NCBI GenBank assembly: GCA_964415245.1
Contig: CAYQAJ010000279.1
Span: forward strand, 1-6,763
Reading direction: 5' to 3'
DNA from: CAYQAJ01 sp964415245
GTDB taxonomy: Bacteria > Planctomycetota > Planctomycetia > Pirellulales > Pirellulaceae
Length of the DNA: 6,763 nt
Shown here: positions 6,036-6,763 of the stretch, piece after piece
Layout: the number at the start of each line of letters is the position of its first letter
Numbering within the stretch: the stretch's first letter is position 1
Position numbers and translations under genes: made by a program
The notes under the pieces: model-generated
The model's database searches: none
What the model saw: only the letters and a program-made list of their open reading frames with translations
Told to the model about the DNA's origin: nothing

Positions 6036-6763
6036 GTGCGCAAGGGTATTATTCGGCTGGCGCTCGTTGCTGCGCTGTTGGCGACAAGCATGTCTCTCGC
6101 GGCCACCGCACAGGCCGCCGATCCGCCGCGGCGCGTCGCGCTCACCAAGGCGCAGAAAACAACGCTGGAGCAGTCCGTCATCCCTGCCGTGATGGTGGGG
6201 GACCCGGCCGCCGTGATGGCGAGCCTGTCGCCCCTCTCGGCGAAACTGAGCGAAGCGCGCGAGGAAGCGGCGAATGATCTGCTGGCCGAGCGGGGGTTGC
6301 CCGGCATCAGCGAACTGTTAGTCAGTAATCGACTGGCCCTGGTCGAGCAGAATCGCGCCGGTGGACTCCCCGCTCCGCAGGGACGCGAATTGCCCCTCAC
6401 CGTACGAGGCCTCAGGGACGCGATTCAAGAAATCCTCGACCTCAAGAAGACGCATCCTGCGTTCCGCGATGCTCCCGCCAATGCCGACTTCGCGCTTTGG
6501 GAGGAGCGGCTGTGGGGAATGCACGTATTGTCGAATCGCCTGGAAGGGGGCGCGCGCTTGGCGCGGTATGCCAAACAGCTTGTTGACTCGTCCCAGAAGC
6601 GAAACGTCAAATCGCTCTCCGACGCCGATCGCGAGCTGCTAGCGACCGATTTCGCCGCCCTGTACGGCGAGCTCGAATCGATGAATCGCGAGCTGACCGA
6701 ACGCGGGCTGGAGACGCGCGTGGCCCGCGTTGAGTATGCCGACCAAGTGCTGACCGATTCGAA
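6036..6763 (+). CDS. Secreted protein of unknown function, 3' end beyond window
   Basis: The frame is open from GTG 6036 to the window edge (242 complete codons). It begins MRKGIIRLALVAALLATSMS, a charged start plus hydrophobic core, and ends its leader with ATAQA, so signal peptidase I would cut after residue 27 before ADPP. The mature part is helical and rich in Ala, Leu, Glu and Arg. Leu-rich heptad-like runs near SPLSAKLSEAREEAANDLLA and again near LYGELESMNRELTERGLETR suggest coiled coil or a helical bundle. I see no catalytic motif, CxxCH heme site, lipobox or known domain in the visible part. It is transcribed divergently from the pseudopilin with its own promoter and strong ribosome binding site, implying good expression as an exported protein. 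A domain that names it could lie past the edge. Confidence 0.85.
   Translation, partial: MRKGIIRLALVAALLATSMSLAATAQAADPPRRVALTKAQKTTLEQSVIPAVMVGDPAAVMASLSPLSAKLSEAREEAANDLLAERGLPGISELLVSNRLALVEQNRAGGLPAPQGRELPLTVRGLRDAIQEILDLKKTHPAFRDAPANADFALWEERLWGMHVLSNRLEGGARLARYAKQLVDSSQKRNVKSLSDADRELLATDFAALYGELESMNRELTERGLETRVARVEYADQVLTDS

Noticed and set aside
5732..6400. 222-codon - strand frame opposite the secreted protein
   Set aside because: It is Ser/Ala/Arg-rich without domains, spans the promoter and hairpins of the divergent region, and lies antisense to a gene with a signal peptide and strong Shine-Dalgarno.

Overview
The window reads as chromosomal DNA from a GC-rich bacterium, most likely a planctomycete of the Pirellulales type. 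The reasons are an ABC-2 export cluster whose permease carries a very large extracytoplasmic insert and is translationally coupled to a membrane-anchored helical protein of unknown function, a stand-alone type II/IV pseudopilin with Ala before the FTLLE motif, loose gene packing with short degenerate heptamer repeats between genes, and few strong Shine-Dalgarno sites. This placement is inferred from gene style and not from any marker gene.

Left part (2-4066, + strand): a three-gene cluster. It opens with the C-terminal part of an ABC transporter ATPase (its start lies outside the window), continues with a 617-residue ABC-2 type permease, and ends with a 583-residue membrane-anchored protein that overlaps the permease gene by 4 bases (ATGA). 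The ATPase and permease should form an exporter or membrane-remodelling ABC complex. The third protein is an unnamed partner with one N-terminal membrane anchor and a long helical, TPR-like extracytoplasmic body. The permease insert has two HxHR[I/V] motifs exactly 20 residues apart plus an HHTH motif at the membrane exit, so a metal-linked role deserves a look.

Middle part (4067-5355): a BtuF/TroA-like cobalamin-binding protein without a signal peptide, followed within 10 bases of its stop by a strong imperfect hairpin, then by a tandem heptamer repeat.

Right part (5356-6763): a small pseudopilin gene on the - strand, convergent with the BtuF-like gene and flanked on both sides by different degenerate heptamer repeats. 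The upstream repeat runs across its apparent ATG. A 314-base divergent intergenic region follows, with a terminator-like hairpin on the - strand, a good sigma70-like promoter on the + strand and a near-perfect Shine-Dalgarno. These lead into a secreted protein of unknown function that starts with GTG and runs off the right edge.

I see no RNA genes, insertion sequences, CRISPR arrays or phage genes. The most interesting unexplained material is the permease/partner pair with its His-pair motifs, and the two heptamer repeats bracketing the pseudopilin.
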